From positions 248,001 to 312,000 of the forward strand of contig NW_025401886.1 of the NCBI RefSeq assembly GCF_020080835.1: 64,000 nucleotides of DNA. Reading direction: 5' to 3'. This document shows positions 1 through 11,219 of this stretch, one piece after another. This stretch comes from Cotesia glomerata (lineage: Eukaryota; Arthropoda; Insecta; Hymenoptera; Braconidae). A model generated the notes under the pieces. It saw only the letters and a list, made by a program, of their open reading frames with translations, did no database searches and was not told the origin of the DNA. Position numbers and translations under genes: made by a program. Position 1 is the stretch's first letter. Every line of letters starts with the position of its first letter.

Positions 1-820
1 TAAAAGCGGAGAGAGTCATTGCTTATAATGAAATAAGGAACAGTAGATGTTTACGGACGCGGTCATTCGATGCTTGGAACAACGAAATACAAAGCTTGTA
101 GCCGCAGACAATAAATGTTTACAGATCTGAACGAATACTAAGAGCCTCGGACATGAGATGCTTGCTGACTCGGATAATGCTTGGAGCCACGGACAATAGA
201 TGTTTATAGACTCGGGCATTAGTGCTTAGGGCCACGGAATTAAATGCCTACAGATCCAAATTTGAATACTTAGAGCTACGGACATGAGATGCTTGCAGAC
301 CCGGACTAATGCTTGAAGTCACGGACGATAGATGTTTACAGACCCGAATATTAGCGCTTGAGGCCACGGAATTAAATGCCTACAGATCCGTATTTGAATG
401 CTTGGAGCCACGGACATGAGATGCTTGCAGACCCGGACTAATGCTTGAAGTCACGGATGATAGATGTTTACAGACCCGGATATTAGCGCTTGAGGCCACG
501 GAATTAAATGCCTACAGATCCGTATTTGAATGCTTGGAGCCACGGACATGAGATGCTTGCAGACCCGGACTAATGCTTGAACTCACGGACGATAGATGTT
601 TACAGACCCGGACATTAGTGCTTAGGTTAGGGTCACAAAATAAAATGCCTACAGATCCGGATTTGAATGCTTAGAGCCACGAACATGAGATACTTGCAGA
701 CCCGGACGAATATTTAGAGTCACGGATATGAGATGCTTGCAGACCCGGACTAATGATTGGAGCCACGGACGATAGATGTTTACAGACCCGGACTTTAGTG
801 CTTAGGGCCACGGAACTTAA
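1..820. repeat. Satellite array, ~44-bp monomers in a 132-bp trimer
   Basis: Monomers start with CACGGA and carry CAGAyCCGGA and GCTTGrAG-like blocks. Three monomer types of about 43, 45 and 44 bp alternate, and the trimer repeats at 281, 413 and 546 with spacing of 132 bp. The next step (to 683) is about 137 bp because of a small insertion. Monomers before ~240 and after ~680 are more diverged, as expected at an array edge. No coding content. Confidence 0.85.
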
Positions 821-1956
821 AGCTTGGAATTAAAATACCCGCATGAATTAAAAATCCATCCACTTAATCTATTCCCGGACCCAGTGTTAGAGTCACGGAA
901 TTTCCGTGGATGGTATCAATAGACACTTCGATGTCGAAAATATAATGCTAAATATATTTTTGCAACAAAATAATATATGAAAAAATATATTTATTAGTAT
1001 ATGGTGCCATAGTGATATTTTGGCCGATTTTTTATACAAACATATATTTTGAAAAATATATGTAGTTCATATACGTCACATATATTCTTCCTTATATCAT
1101 TGTTTATAAATATATAATATATGATTACATATATTGTTGACCTTATATCGACATATACTTTCAACAAAATATATGACACCATAAATATTTTATAAATCAT
1201 AATACATTGCACGTTTAAAAACCTAACCAGATAAATAAATATCGGATTAGATCTGAATATATCTGATCAGATGCATTAATTTTTTGATGATTAAACAAAT
1301 CAGTATCCGCTTCAGTATCAGGCAAAATGCATCATTCAGATACCTGAGCTGTAGCTGGTGTTTCGATAGTTGCTAGTAAGTATATTAAAAATCTTACCAA
1401 TTTCTCACCAAAATCGAGTTTGAAATGAATCCGCATCAGGATGTTAACAAATTTTTTCGAGCCACAAATGAAATTTGGAATAAATACAGCAATAAAAATC
1501 ACTTTATTTTAATGATCCGGAGAACAAATATATTTTATTTTATTTTCAACATGAACATTTTATTTTTAACATGAACATTTCTTTTTATTTAATATTTTAT
1601 TCAAATGGAACAAAGAAAATTAAATAAATTAAAAAAAAAATACAATTGAAGATGTTGTGATCCTAGATTATCAATGACCACTAATTTTCAGGTTCTTCCT
1701 GAAATAAAAATACAAAATTATTAAATGTTAAAAATCGAGCTGAAAGTTGAGATAATATTGATCAAAATAATAATAACGTTATCATCAGCGGAGTCTCTCT
1801 TCTTCCACCGCAAATCAGTCATCAGGTTATTTATTGATGAGCCTAAAAGGCCTTTTTTAAAATCAGGAAATTTCTTCTTAACGGCCTCTAGAGTAACACA
1901 TAAAATAATTCAATTTGTGTATTACCGATAGCAAGTATACATATACTTAATTTTTT
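821..1956. other. AT-rich non-coding stretch
   Basis: Very AT-rich sequence with many short ATATAT words around 950-1210 and homopolymer runs. I see no open frame with protein-like composition, no RNA gene and no clear terminal repeats. Confidence 0.5.
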
Positions 1957-2484
1957 AACTTCTCGCGAAGAAAATTACAAATTTTTAAAGATCGGGAAGA
2001 TATTGGTTTGTGTGTGTGTGTGTGTGTATGTGTGTGTGTGTGTGTATATGTGGGTTTGATTGTATGGATGTATGTAAACCTCTCATAACTTTCAAACGGC
2101 TTAACCGATTGGAACCAAAGTAGTGGCATTCTAAAGAGTTCGATCAAACTTAGATTTTCTGTAAATCTCAAAAAAACTGTTCCTGTAAATCTCAGAATAA
2201 CTGTTGAACAGCTTCACCGATCAACTCCAAAAACTAATCAGCTCTTAACCTACAAAAAACTACGTCGATCATCGCTAATCCGGTCAAAATCGGTTGATTA
2301 GTTCGTGAAATATCGATGACGAAAAAAAAATCGATTTTTTTCAAATTACACCGAAATATTTTATCTAATCAATTAGTGCTTTCAATTTTTCTATAACACT
2401 CAAAAAAACAACGTCGATTGCCGCCAACCGTTTTGAAATTAGTTGATTCATTTAAAAGTCCTGGCTGTTTGAAAATAAAAAAAA
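1957..2484 (-). repeat. GAGCTC-hairpin repeat, partial inverted copy
   Basis: This is the reverse complement of the units that follow: a TTCCCGC-like end at 1957, a (TG)n tract at about 2007-2050, then the 'gccgccaaccg' segment at 2418. It abuts the first forward unit near 2485 head to head, making a large imperfect palindrome. Confidence 0.7.
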
Positions 2485-3169
2485 TTAGGAAAACGGTTGA
2501 CCCTAAAGGCCATCCCTGCAACTTCCCGCTAATTCCGTTAATACCTGGCCGCTTTTTTGAGCTCTTCGAGCTCAAAAGTACAATCTGTATGTTGTTTTAA
2601 GCTCTCCGAGCTCAAAAAGATACCTTTTCTATGCTTTTGAGCTCTTTGAGCTCAAAAGTCTGATAGAAGTTTCATAGAACACTATTTTTTGAATGTTCAT
2701 ACCGCAATAACTTTTGAATCAATGAACCGATTTTTACGCGGTTGGCGGCATTCTACGCAATTTTTTAATCCTCATAGAGAATTGCTAAGTTTCAATCGGT
2801 CAAACTAGAAATTTTGGAGTAACTCTGAAAAAACACTTTTTTCGGTTTTCTTTCGTTCACGATATCTCTCGAACGAATCAACTGATTTTGACCGGATTGG
2901 CGGCGATCGACGTGGTTTTTCAAGGTTGAAAGCTGATTAGTTTTTGGAATCGATCGGTTAAGCCGTTTAAAAGTTATCCTAAAAAAACCACTTCAGAAAA
3001 AATTTTTTCCTACTTTTTAGATTTCTCCAAATTTCTCAAAATCTATCGGTCCGAATTGGTTCAAATTAACAGGAAATCTGAGTTTGGCAAAGCCCTTTCG
3101 AATGGCACCAACCGCGATGAAATCGGTTCAACCGTTCAAAAGTTATAAGAGGTTTACATACTTACATAT

Positions 3170-3215
<46 letters not shown>

Positions 3216-4077
3216 ACACACACACACAGAGACAGACATAGTGACAACCTCGCAGGAATAGTCAGGGAAGCTTCCTAGGACCTCAAAACGTCGAGATCTG
3301 ATGAAAACTCAATTTTCGAAAACGGGGTAAAACCAATAACTTCCCGATTTTTGAAAATTTTCAATTTTCTTAGCGGGAAGTTAAGAATTAGGAAAACGGT
3401 TGACCCTAAAGGCCATCCCTGCAACTTCCCGCTAATTCCGTTAATACCTGGCCGCTTTTTTGAGCTCTTCGAGCTCAAAAGTACAATCTGTATGTTGTTT
3501 TAAGCTCTCCGAGCTCAAAAAGATACCTTTTCTATGCTTTTGAGCTCTTTGAGCTCAAAAGTCTGATAGAAGTTTCATAGAACACTATTTTTTGAATGTT
3601 CATACCGCAATAACTTTTGAATCAATGAACCGATTTTTACGCGGTTGGCGGCATTCTACGCAATTTTTTAATCCTCATAGAGAATTGCTAAGTTTCAATC
3701 GGTCAAACTAGAAATTTTGGAGTAACTCTGAAAAAACACTTTTTTCGGTTTTCTTTCGTTCACGATATCTCTCGAACGAATCAACTGATTTTGACCGGAT
3801 TGGCGGCGATCGACGTGGTTTTTCAAGGTTGAAAGCTGATTAGTTTTTGGAATCGATCGGTTAAGCCGTTTAAAAGTTATCCTAAAAAAACCACTTCAGA
3901 AAAAATTTTTTTTCCTACTTTTTTTTAGATTTCTCCAAATTTATCAAAATCTATCGGTCCGAATTGGTTCAAATTAACAGGAAATCTGAGTTTGGCAAAG
4001 CCCTTTCGAATGGCACCAACCGCGATGAAATCGGTTCAACCGTTCAAAAGTTATAAGAGGTTTACATACTTACATAT

Positions 4078-4129
<52 letters not shown>

Positions 4130-5001
4130 ACACACACACACACACATACATACATACAGACATAGTGACACCCTCGCGGGAATAGTCAGGAAAGCTTCCT
4201 AGGACCTCAAAACGTCGAGATCTGATGAAAACTCGATTTTCGAAAAACGGGGTAAAACCAATAACTTCCCGATTTTTGAAAATTTTCAATTTTCTTAGCG
4301 GGAAGTTAAGAATTAGGAAAACGGTTGACCCTAAAGGCCATCCCTGCAACTTCCCGCTAATTCCGTTAATACCTGGCCGCTTTTTTGAGCTCTTCGAGCT
4401 CAAAAATACAATCTGTGTGTTGTTTTGAGCTCTCCGAGCTCAAAAAGATACCTTTTCTATGCTTTTGAGCTCTTTGAGCTCAAAAGTCTGATAGAAGTTT
4501 CATAGAACACTATTTTTTGAATGTTCATACCGCAATAACTTTTGAATCAATGAACCGATTTTTACGCGGTTGGCGGCATTCTACGCAATTTTTTAATCCT
4601 CATAGAGAATTGCTAAGTTTCAATCGGTCAAACTAGAAATTTTGGAGTAACTCTGAAAAACACTTTTTTCGGTTTTCTTTCGTTCACGATATCTCTCGAA
4701 CGAATCAACTGATTTTGACCGGATTGGCGGCGATCGACGTGGTTTTTCAAGGTTGAAAGCTGATTAGTTTTTGGAATCGATCGGTTAAGCCGTTTAAAAG
4801 TTATCCTAAAAAAACCACTTCAGAAAAAATTTTTTTTCCTACTTTTTTTTAGATTTCTCCAAATTTATCAAAATCTATCGGTCCGAATTGGTTCAAATTA
4901 ACAGGAAATCTGAGTTTGGCAAAGCCCTTTCGAATGGCACCAACCGCGATGAAATCGGTTCAACCGTTCAAAAGTTATAAGAGGTTTACATACTTACATA
5001 T

Positions 5002-5043
<42 letters not shown>

Positions 5044-5900
5044 ACACACACACACACACATACATACATACAGACATAGTGACACCCTCGCGGGAATAGT
5101 CAGGAAAGCTTCCTAGGACCTCAAAACGTCGAGATCTGATGAAAACTCGATTTTCGAAAAACGGGGTAAAACCAATAACTTCCCGATTTTTGAAAATTTT
5201 CAATTTTCTTAGCGGGAAGTTAAGAATTAGGAAAACGGTTGACCCTAAAGGCCATCCCTGCAACTTCCCGCTAATTCCGTTAATACCTGGCCGCTTTTTT
5301 GAGCTCTTCGAGCTCAAAAATACAATCTGTGTGTTGTTTTGAGCTCTCCGAGCTCAAAACGATACCTTTTCTATGCTTTTGGGCTCTTAAGCTCAAAAGT
5401 CTGATAGAAGTTTCATAGAACACTATTTTTTGAATTTTCAAACCGCAATAACTTTTGAATGAATGAACCGATTTCTACGCGGTTGGCAGCACTCTAAGCA
5501 GTTTTTTTTAACCTCATAAAAAATTTCTAAGTTTTAATTGGTTAAACTAGAAATTTCGGAGTAATTCTGAAAAAAAACTTTTTCCGGTTTTCTTTCGTTC
5601 ACGATATCTCTTGAACAAATCAACCGATTTCGACCGGATGGACGGCGATTGACGTGGTTTATCAAGGTTAAGAGCTAATTCGTTTTTTGAATCGATCGGT
5701 AGAGCTGTTTAAAAGTTATTCCAAAAAAACCACTTCTGAAAAAATTTTTTTTCCTATTTTCTTTAGATTTCTCCAAATTTCTCAAAATCTATCGGTCCGA
5801 CTCGGTTCAAATTTTCAGAAAATCTAAGTTTGGCGAAGCCCTTTCGAATGGCACCAACCACGATGAAATTGGTTCGACCGTTCAAAAGTTATAAGAGGTT

Positions 5901-5967
<67 letters not shown>

Positions 5968-5979
5968 ACACACACACAC
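2485..5979 (+). repeat. Tandem array of ~900-bp GAGCTC-hairpin repeat units
   Basis: Units begin with the block 'aaacggttgaccc' at 2491, 3393, 4319 and 5233, giving periods of 902, 926 and 914 bp; length differences lie mostly in (CA)n and poly-A/T runs. Each unit has AACTTCCCGCTAA near its start and the exact reverse complement TTAGCGGGAAGTT at its end, three GAGCTC-containing hairpins just after the start, and a (CA)n tract near the end. Units 1-3 are nearly identical; the fourth is diverged and split by a LINE. Reading frames across it (one starts MSSKSSKKRP on the minus strand) are by-products of the repeat. Confidence 0.85.
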
Positions 5980-7212
5980 AACCAGTGGATGGATACAGTG
6001 AACCTACAACTGGCCAAGCAGAAGACCGAAGCAGTGCTTATTACCAGCCGAAAAGAAGTTGAAACAATTAAGATAAATGTCGGTGACCGAGAAATCACAT
6101 CACAACCTCATATACGATATCTGGGAGTGATGCTTGATGCCCGACTCAACTTCAAGCAGCAAGTGGAACACGTCTGTACGAAAGCGTCAGTAGTGAGAGC
6201 TAGTCTCGCATGATTAATGCCGAACGTCGGAGGCCCAAAGCAGAGCAGGAGGCTACTATTGTCATCAGTAGTCACATCGGTGCTCACCTACGGAATATCA
6301 ATTTGGGTTGACGCCCTAGAGGTGCAAGATTCATGGAGAAAAGCTGGACTAATATATCGTATGAGTGCCCTACGAGTTGCAAGCGCCTTTCGAACAATAT
6401 CAGAGGAAGCAGTGTGTGTCATTTCCGGAACTTTGCCGCTCAGAGTCCTAGTTGAGGAAAGACGGAACCTTTACCAACGAAAGAGGACAACCACACAAAG
6501 TGCCGAGGAACTCAGAGCTGAAGAACGGCAGAACAGCATCGCACAATGGCAATCGCAGTGGGACGCCGCGACAACAGGGAGATGGACACACCGTCTCATA
6601 CCGAAGATCGACGTTTGGCTAAACCGAAGTCATGGCGAGGTCAATTACTATCTGACGCAGTTGTTGTCAGGACATGGATGTTTTCGGACGTATCTTTACC
6701 GCTTCAAGCATAATGATTCACCGGAGTGCCCGTCCTGCCCAGGAATCAATTAAGACGCGGAGCACGTTTTCTTTGAGTGCCCACGATTTTACCCACAGCG
6801 AGATGAGCTGGAGATGATCCTAAAGAAGAAAATCCAACCAGAGACAATAGTAGAAGCAATGTTGTCATCAAGAGCCTCCTGGAACGCCATCAGCACATTT
6901 GCAACAGAAGTCCTTATAGACTTGCGTTCCATCGAAAGAAGAAGAGCAAATGACAACAACTAGAAGAAAGGTAAAATAACACCTTAGCTACAAGAAGAAA
7001 GAGCAGTAGCTAGATCCTCCCCTCACGAAGTAATGCCTAACGGCGGTTTCCATGAGGGATTAGGGGAAAGAGGAAAAGGGGTTTAGGGTTTAGTGGGTAG
7101 GGGCGCTAGCGTCGAGTTTTAGTATGACACTGCGTCGAGTCGCCACATATCCAGGCCAAACAACTATGCCTAGAATCCGTAAAAAGGATTCCCCCCCCCC
7201 CTTAAAACAAAA
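5980..7212 (+). mobile_element. 5'-truncated R1-clade LINE inside (CA)n
   Basis: The element begins directly after (CA)n at ~5980 and ends at ~7212 in an A-rich tail followed by more (CA)n, so the target was the CA microsatellite of the fourth GAGCTC unit. It keeps only the end of ORF2 plus a ~240-bp 3' UTR. R1-clade LINEs of the Waldo and Mino groups are known to insert into CA-type microsatellites; assignment to such a group is inference. Confidence 0.75.
5984..6963 (+). pseudogene. R1-clade ORF2 C-terminal fragment (reverse transcriptase end, CCHC)
   Basis: One frame covers the end of the reverse transcriptase (LAKQKTEAVLITSR, IRYLGVMLDARLNF) and the R1-type C-terminal region (GRWTHRLIPKIDVWL, YLTQLLSGHGCF, CPSCPG...DAEHVFFECPRF). 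Two in-frame stops break it, TGA at 6211 and TAA at 6751; the frame then runs to TAG at 6961. The C-terminal CX2C...HX4C knuckle is the usual R1 feature. It aligns by motif with the full-length R1 element at 29.5-33.8 kb but is a different family at sequence level. It has no endonuclease or RT core and is dead. Confidence 0.8.
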
Positions 7213-7560
7213 AAAAAACACACACACACACACAGACATAGTGACACCCTCGCGGGAATAGTCAGGAAAGCTTCCTAGGACCTCAAAACGTCGAGATCTG
7301 ATGAAAACTCGATTTTCGAAAAACGGGGTAAAACCAATAACTACCCGATTTTTGAAAATTTTCAATTTTCTTAGTGGGAAGTTAAAAATAGTATTTTATT
7401 AAACTTTTATCAAATTTTGGAGCTCGAAGAGCTTAAAAGCATTCAATAACTCTCTCTTTGAGCTCAGACAGCTCAAAAACGACAAGTCAGGTGAAATTTG
7501 AGCGCTTAGCGGGAAGTTACAGGGATAGCCGTTTGAGTCAATCGTTATCCGAATTTTTAT
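7213..7560. repeat. End of the fourth GAGCTC unit plus an inverted GAGCTC fragment
   Basis: From 7213 the (CA)n, 'cctcgcgggaatagtc' and TTAGtGGGAAGTT end of the interrupted unit resume. From 7385 to 7560 the start of another unit lies in reverse orientation, with a TTAGCGGGAAGTT end at ~7506 and two GAGCTC motifs. Confidence 0.7.
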
Positions 7561-7821
7561 TATATCCTTAAGGAAATTAAAGATTAATTTTAAAAAGATT
7601 AGAAAACTATTGATTCAAATTCGATCATTGATAAGCCCAAAAATGTACGATAAGTTCTATGTAAAGTACGAAGATCAGAATTGCTAGTGAATAGGGCCAG
7701 AACTTTCGTACTTATTTAAATAAACTTTCATACGTTTAACCTCAAATTTTAATAAAGAAAAAACGTCAACTTCTTGGCCCTACTGATGAATACCTCTAAA
7801 TTCGAGAGTTTTTAGTTTTAA
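7561..7821. other. Spacer 3' of the BEN-domain gene
   Basis: AT-rich with no gene seen. Presumed 3' UTR/flank of the minus-strand BEN gene. Confidence 0.3.
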
Positions 7822-10800
7822 TCAACCTTCGATCGCTGCAAGAATAATCGAGTTCAATCCCGGTCTACGAGCTGCATTCTTATCAGTTCTACTGGAACCG
7901 CCTCTCAAATTACTGGCCAACAGTACATCATCCTCAAATAATGCTCGTATCAGAGATATCCCCATAGTGGTATAGAAATTTTCGGATGTAGCTGTATCCC
8001 ACTGCTGCTGATTAACAAAAACGTTGGAACCTGGATGACCTATTTCAACCTGCGATTGTCAATAATAGAGTTACAGAGAAGTCATGTCAACTTCAGGTGT
8101 AAATGAATCGTAAAGGTGTAAAATAACAATTCACACATTGAAAATTATTTCTCGATTACAACGAAATTATAATAATAATTATGATAATAACGTCTATTCT
8201 CTAGAAAAAATTATTTATACGCCTTAACGATAATTAGAAAAGTATTGAGATTTTCAGACTTGTCCATCAGGTGGATTTTGTTGTTGATCTGGTTGATTTT
8301 GGTTTCTCAGCATGTCAAGTTGGACTTGTTTGACAAGTTTTATGCCCTGGCACAAATTGAGCAAAATCTGCCTCAATGATTGATTGTCTGGAAGCATTTA
8401 CAAATGGCATTAGAAAATGCAATTTCAGATGACCAGGCTTAACTGTGCCTGTTTAATTGATAAGAGCTGGTACATCTAGATTAGATCTAACATGACATTA
8501 TGAAATTTGGTAGTTTCTAATCGAGCAATATTGAACATGAGTAGATTCAGCCATATTTAGATTGGATACAGCACCAGTTTATCAAATTCAGCGATGTTCG
8601 AACTAAATACCGCCAACTCTAATAGACTAGTGCTGTATCTCGCCAATTATTGCTAAATCTAACCGGATTCAATCATGTTTGTTTGGGATATAGAAACAGT
8701 CTACTAAATCGGAGGATACTTGGTTCAAACATGCCTGAATCTCATTTGTTTGAAATTTGATTAACCAAATGCAATACCAGTCTATCAAATTGAGCCATGC
8801 TTAAACCAACCCGGGAAAAAATGATCAGGCATGAACAGGTATAATCAGGTTTGAGCATATTTAACGCTTCAAACATGAACAAGTATAATCAAGCCTGAGC
8901 GTATTTTAACGCTTCAGACATGAACAGGCATGATCAGGTCTGATCATTTTTTTCCGGGAAGTATTATCATATCTGATAGATTTGTGCTGCAATAGACTAT
9001 TAAGTATTAAATTTGACCAAATTTAGCAATATTTGGACCAAATACCGCTAAATTTGGTAATCTAGTGCTGTACTTGGTACAAACATAGCTAAATCTGATC
9101 AGATCTGACATTTACTGACCAAATATTACTAGATCTCATAATCTGGTGCTGTCTATTTAGCTATTAAGTGCCAGGTCTGATCGCATTTAACCATACTTGA
9201 AACGATGCCAGATCTGTACCTTCCAAGTGAGATGGCATAGCTGAAAGATCAGGTCCGGTGTCATTCTCCATTTGCTGAATGCTAGATGTGTGGTCCAATC
9301 GCTTCTTTTTATTCTCCTTTCCACCCTCATCTTCTTGATCAGCTCCCACCCCTTTGTCATGTCCTTTTCCTGTTTGTTTCCCAGTATTTGTATCGCTCTA
9401 AATTTTACATAGAACCATAAAAACATTTAAACGACTTTCAATAGAATCCGTTTCGAGTGAAAGAAAAATTACCGTTGAACATGATGTTGACGAAACTTCT
9501 CCATCCTCTTGAATGAATTCATCCAAATTCTGGTTCGTGCCAACAGAACGTTCTTGATCAAATCGACCATGAGATCATGGAATCTTGTGGTTTTTAATTG
9601 GACAAACTTGAATTAAATCAGATTGAATCAGGTTTGGTGGTATTTGTTTATTTGATCTGATCAGAACTGACATGATCTGGTCAAATATTACCAAATCTAA
9701 CAGATTAGTGTTGTATTTGGCTCATTGATGTCGCATCCAATCAAACTCCACCATACTTGAGATCAGATAAAATAGCAGATTTTCTCAAGTTGAAGCATAC
9801 TCTCGTAAAATAAATCAGTGGAATTTTACTGATTCCAATAATGACAATTTCACAGGTGAATCATCGGATTTCCACTGATTTAACCAGTGGACATAACAGC
9901 GCGCATGCGCGCAGATATTTTGTTCACTGATTCAATCAGTAAATTTCGCTGATTCACCAGTAAAGTTGGCATTCGCTAGTTGGAATCAGTGAAACTCCAC
10001 TGATTTATTTTAAGAGAGTAAGATGTCAGATTTGTACCTCAAAACTTAAAGGGCGTCGCCAAAGGTTCAGGAATACTGTCATCCTTAAATTGATTGGTCA
10101 ATCTGCGGTGTGATAACTCTTTTTTCTTCTTCTTCGGTCGTCTCTCATCTTCATAATCAGCTTCCGCTACCTCGTTGTCGCCTTTTTCTTTTCGTTTTTT
10201 AGTTTTCGTCTTGCCCTACATTACACACGGATTCATAAAAACAATTCTAACCTCGCTCGATCATAAAAATCCAGATAATTTAAAGATCAATTTACCGTTG
10301 AAGTTGAAGTTAAATTTGACTCAACTTCTTCAATCTCTTCTACCGTATCATAAATTGATTCTAAATTTATTACATCAGGAAGATCTGATTCTTTCACAGC
10401 AGCAGCCGGACGCAGAAGAGAAACAGCACCCTCCAATATCTGGATCTGATTTTCCAATTACTTGATACGACCTAAAGGAAGGAAATAGTCAGAATGACTC
10501 ATAATGAGCTAAAAACGTCGAAATCTGATAAATATTTGATCATTAAATGTCGCAATGGAGTCAGGATCCCAAGCAATCATCGGTCATGTAAATGCTGGAT
10601 GTCATAGTTTTAAAAAGTACACTTACGTGATACTCGAATCACCTTTGCGTCATAATATCTCCATCCACGCTTTAGCATCCTACCCGATTTGCTCTCCCGC
10701 CATTCAACAACATAGGAATGATCTTCCGATTCCGTCTTGGGATCAAATTTGTTGACATCGAAGTCCATGATCCATTTAACAGGAATACCTGCTGTGTAGG

Positions 10801-10845
10801 TCGCATCATACTCGCCACCTATCCACTGAACTAATACCAAGCTTT
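7822..10845 (-). CDS. BEN-domain protein gene, multi-exon, with disrupted duplicated exons
   Basis: Minus-strand exon model from splice sites and phase: 10627-~10845 (VLVQWIGGEYD...YYDAKVIRVS; donor GTAAGT), 10296-10471 (ends LTSTST), ~10038-10215 (basic, KTKTKKRKEKGD), 9473-~9575 (ends SSTSCST), 9220-9397 (basic, DTNTGKQTGKG), 8260-8387 (DNQSLRQILLNLCQG) and 8049-7822. The last exon encodes a BEN-like module (GSNVFVNQQQWDTA, ALFEDDVLLASNLRG, RRPGLNSIILAA); BEN domains bind DNA and act in chromatin repression. Joins 9220/8387 (phase 1) and 8260/8049 (phase 0) keep one frame to TGA at 7822. Odd: the coiled-coil plus basic exon pair is present twice; the upstream copy has TAA in 'RIK*LENQIQILEG' and a TGA just before its donor, and the exon ending at 9473 lacks a clear AG acceptor. 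No upstream start codon is seen. It may be a pseudogene or may be spliced around the dead pair. Confidence 0.6.
8430..9190. repeat. Degenerate tandem repeat in a BEN gene intron
   Basis: Imperfect repetition of phrases such as 'ctaaatttggtaatctagtgctg' variants, 'gatcagatctgac' and 'accaaataccgc', at a spacing of roughly 110-120 bp. Similar text returns at 9590-9790 and at 62050-62310. Confidence 0.5.
9590..10030. repeat. Further degenerate repeat, with an inverted-repeat MITE-like segment
   Basis: 9590-9790 repeats the 'aaatctaacagattagtgttg' type phrases. From about 9795 to 10020 a palindromic segment follows: 'ctctcgtaaaataaatcagtgg' variants at the left match 'ccactgatttattttaagagag' at the right, centred near 9905 (gcgcatgcgcgc). 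It looks like a ~220-bp MITE in the intron between the duplicated exon pairs. Confidence 0.55.
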
Positions 10846-11219
10846 TAAATAGAATATTATGATAAATAAACTAAGTTCTCGTAATCGAGCTATTTCTGAT
10901 TTAGTAAAATGAAATTCATTTCTAAATAAAAAAATTTTTAAACTATATATTGCTTTAGCCATCCACCTTGCATGATGGACGGCTCCAGGACGCTTAAATG
11001 TAATATTTGTGGTAGTAGCACTCAAAAATATCGATGATAATTGCAGGAGTTCACGGTAATCGTCACGACAATGATCCATCTACAAAAAAAGTTCAAAGTC
11101 AAAATAAAATTAATTACATTGCAACCTCAAAGTAAAGAACATTAATTATTATCAACTGATGTGAAGTAAAAGTTAAAAAATATTTTACAAATGCAATTGT
11201 AATCGTTAATGATGATTAA

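Noticed and set aside
994..1212. 72-aa minus-strand frame rich in Tyr and Ile
   Set aside because: Composition is what ATATAT-rich DNA gives by chance.
3275..5317. Repeated 67-113 aa minus-strand frames starting MSSKSSKKRPGING with CVCVCV tails
   Set aside because: They are translations of the GAGCTC repeat and its (CA)n tract, vary in length with the microsatellite and have no protein family signature.
5830..6098. Frame starting MAKPFRMAPT joined to LINE-like residues
   Set aside because: The first half is repeat and (CA)n; only the part after ~5984 is LINE coding.
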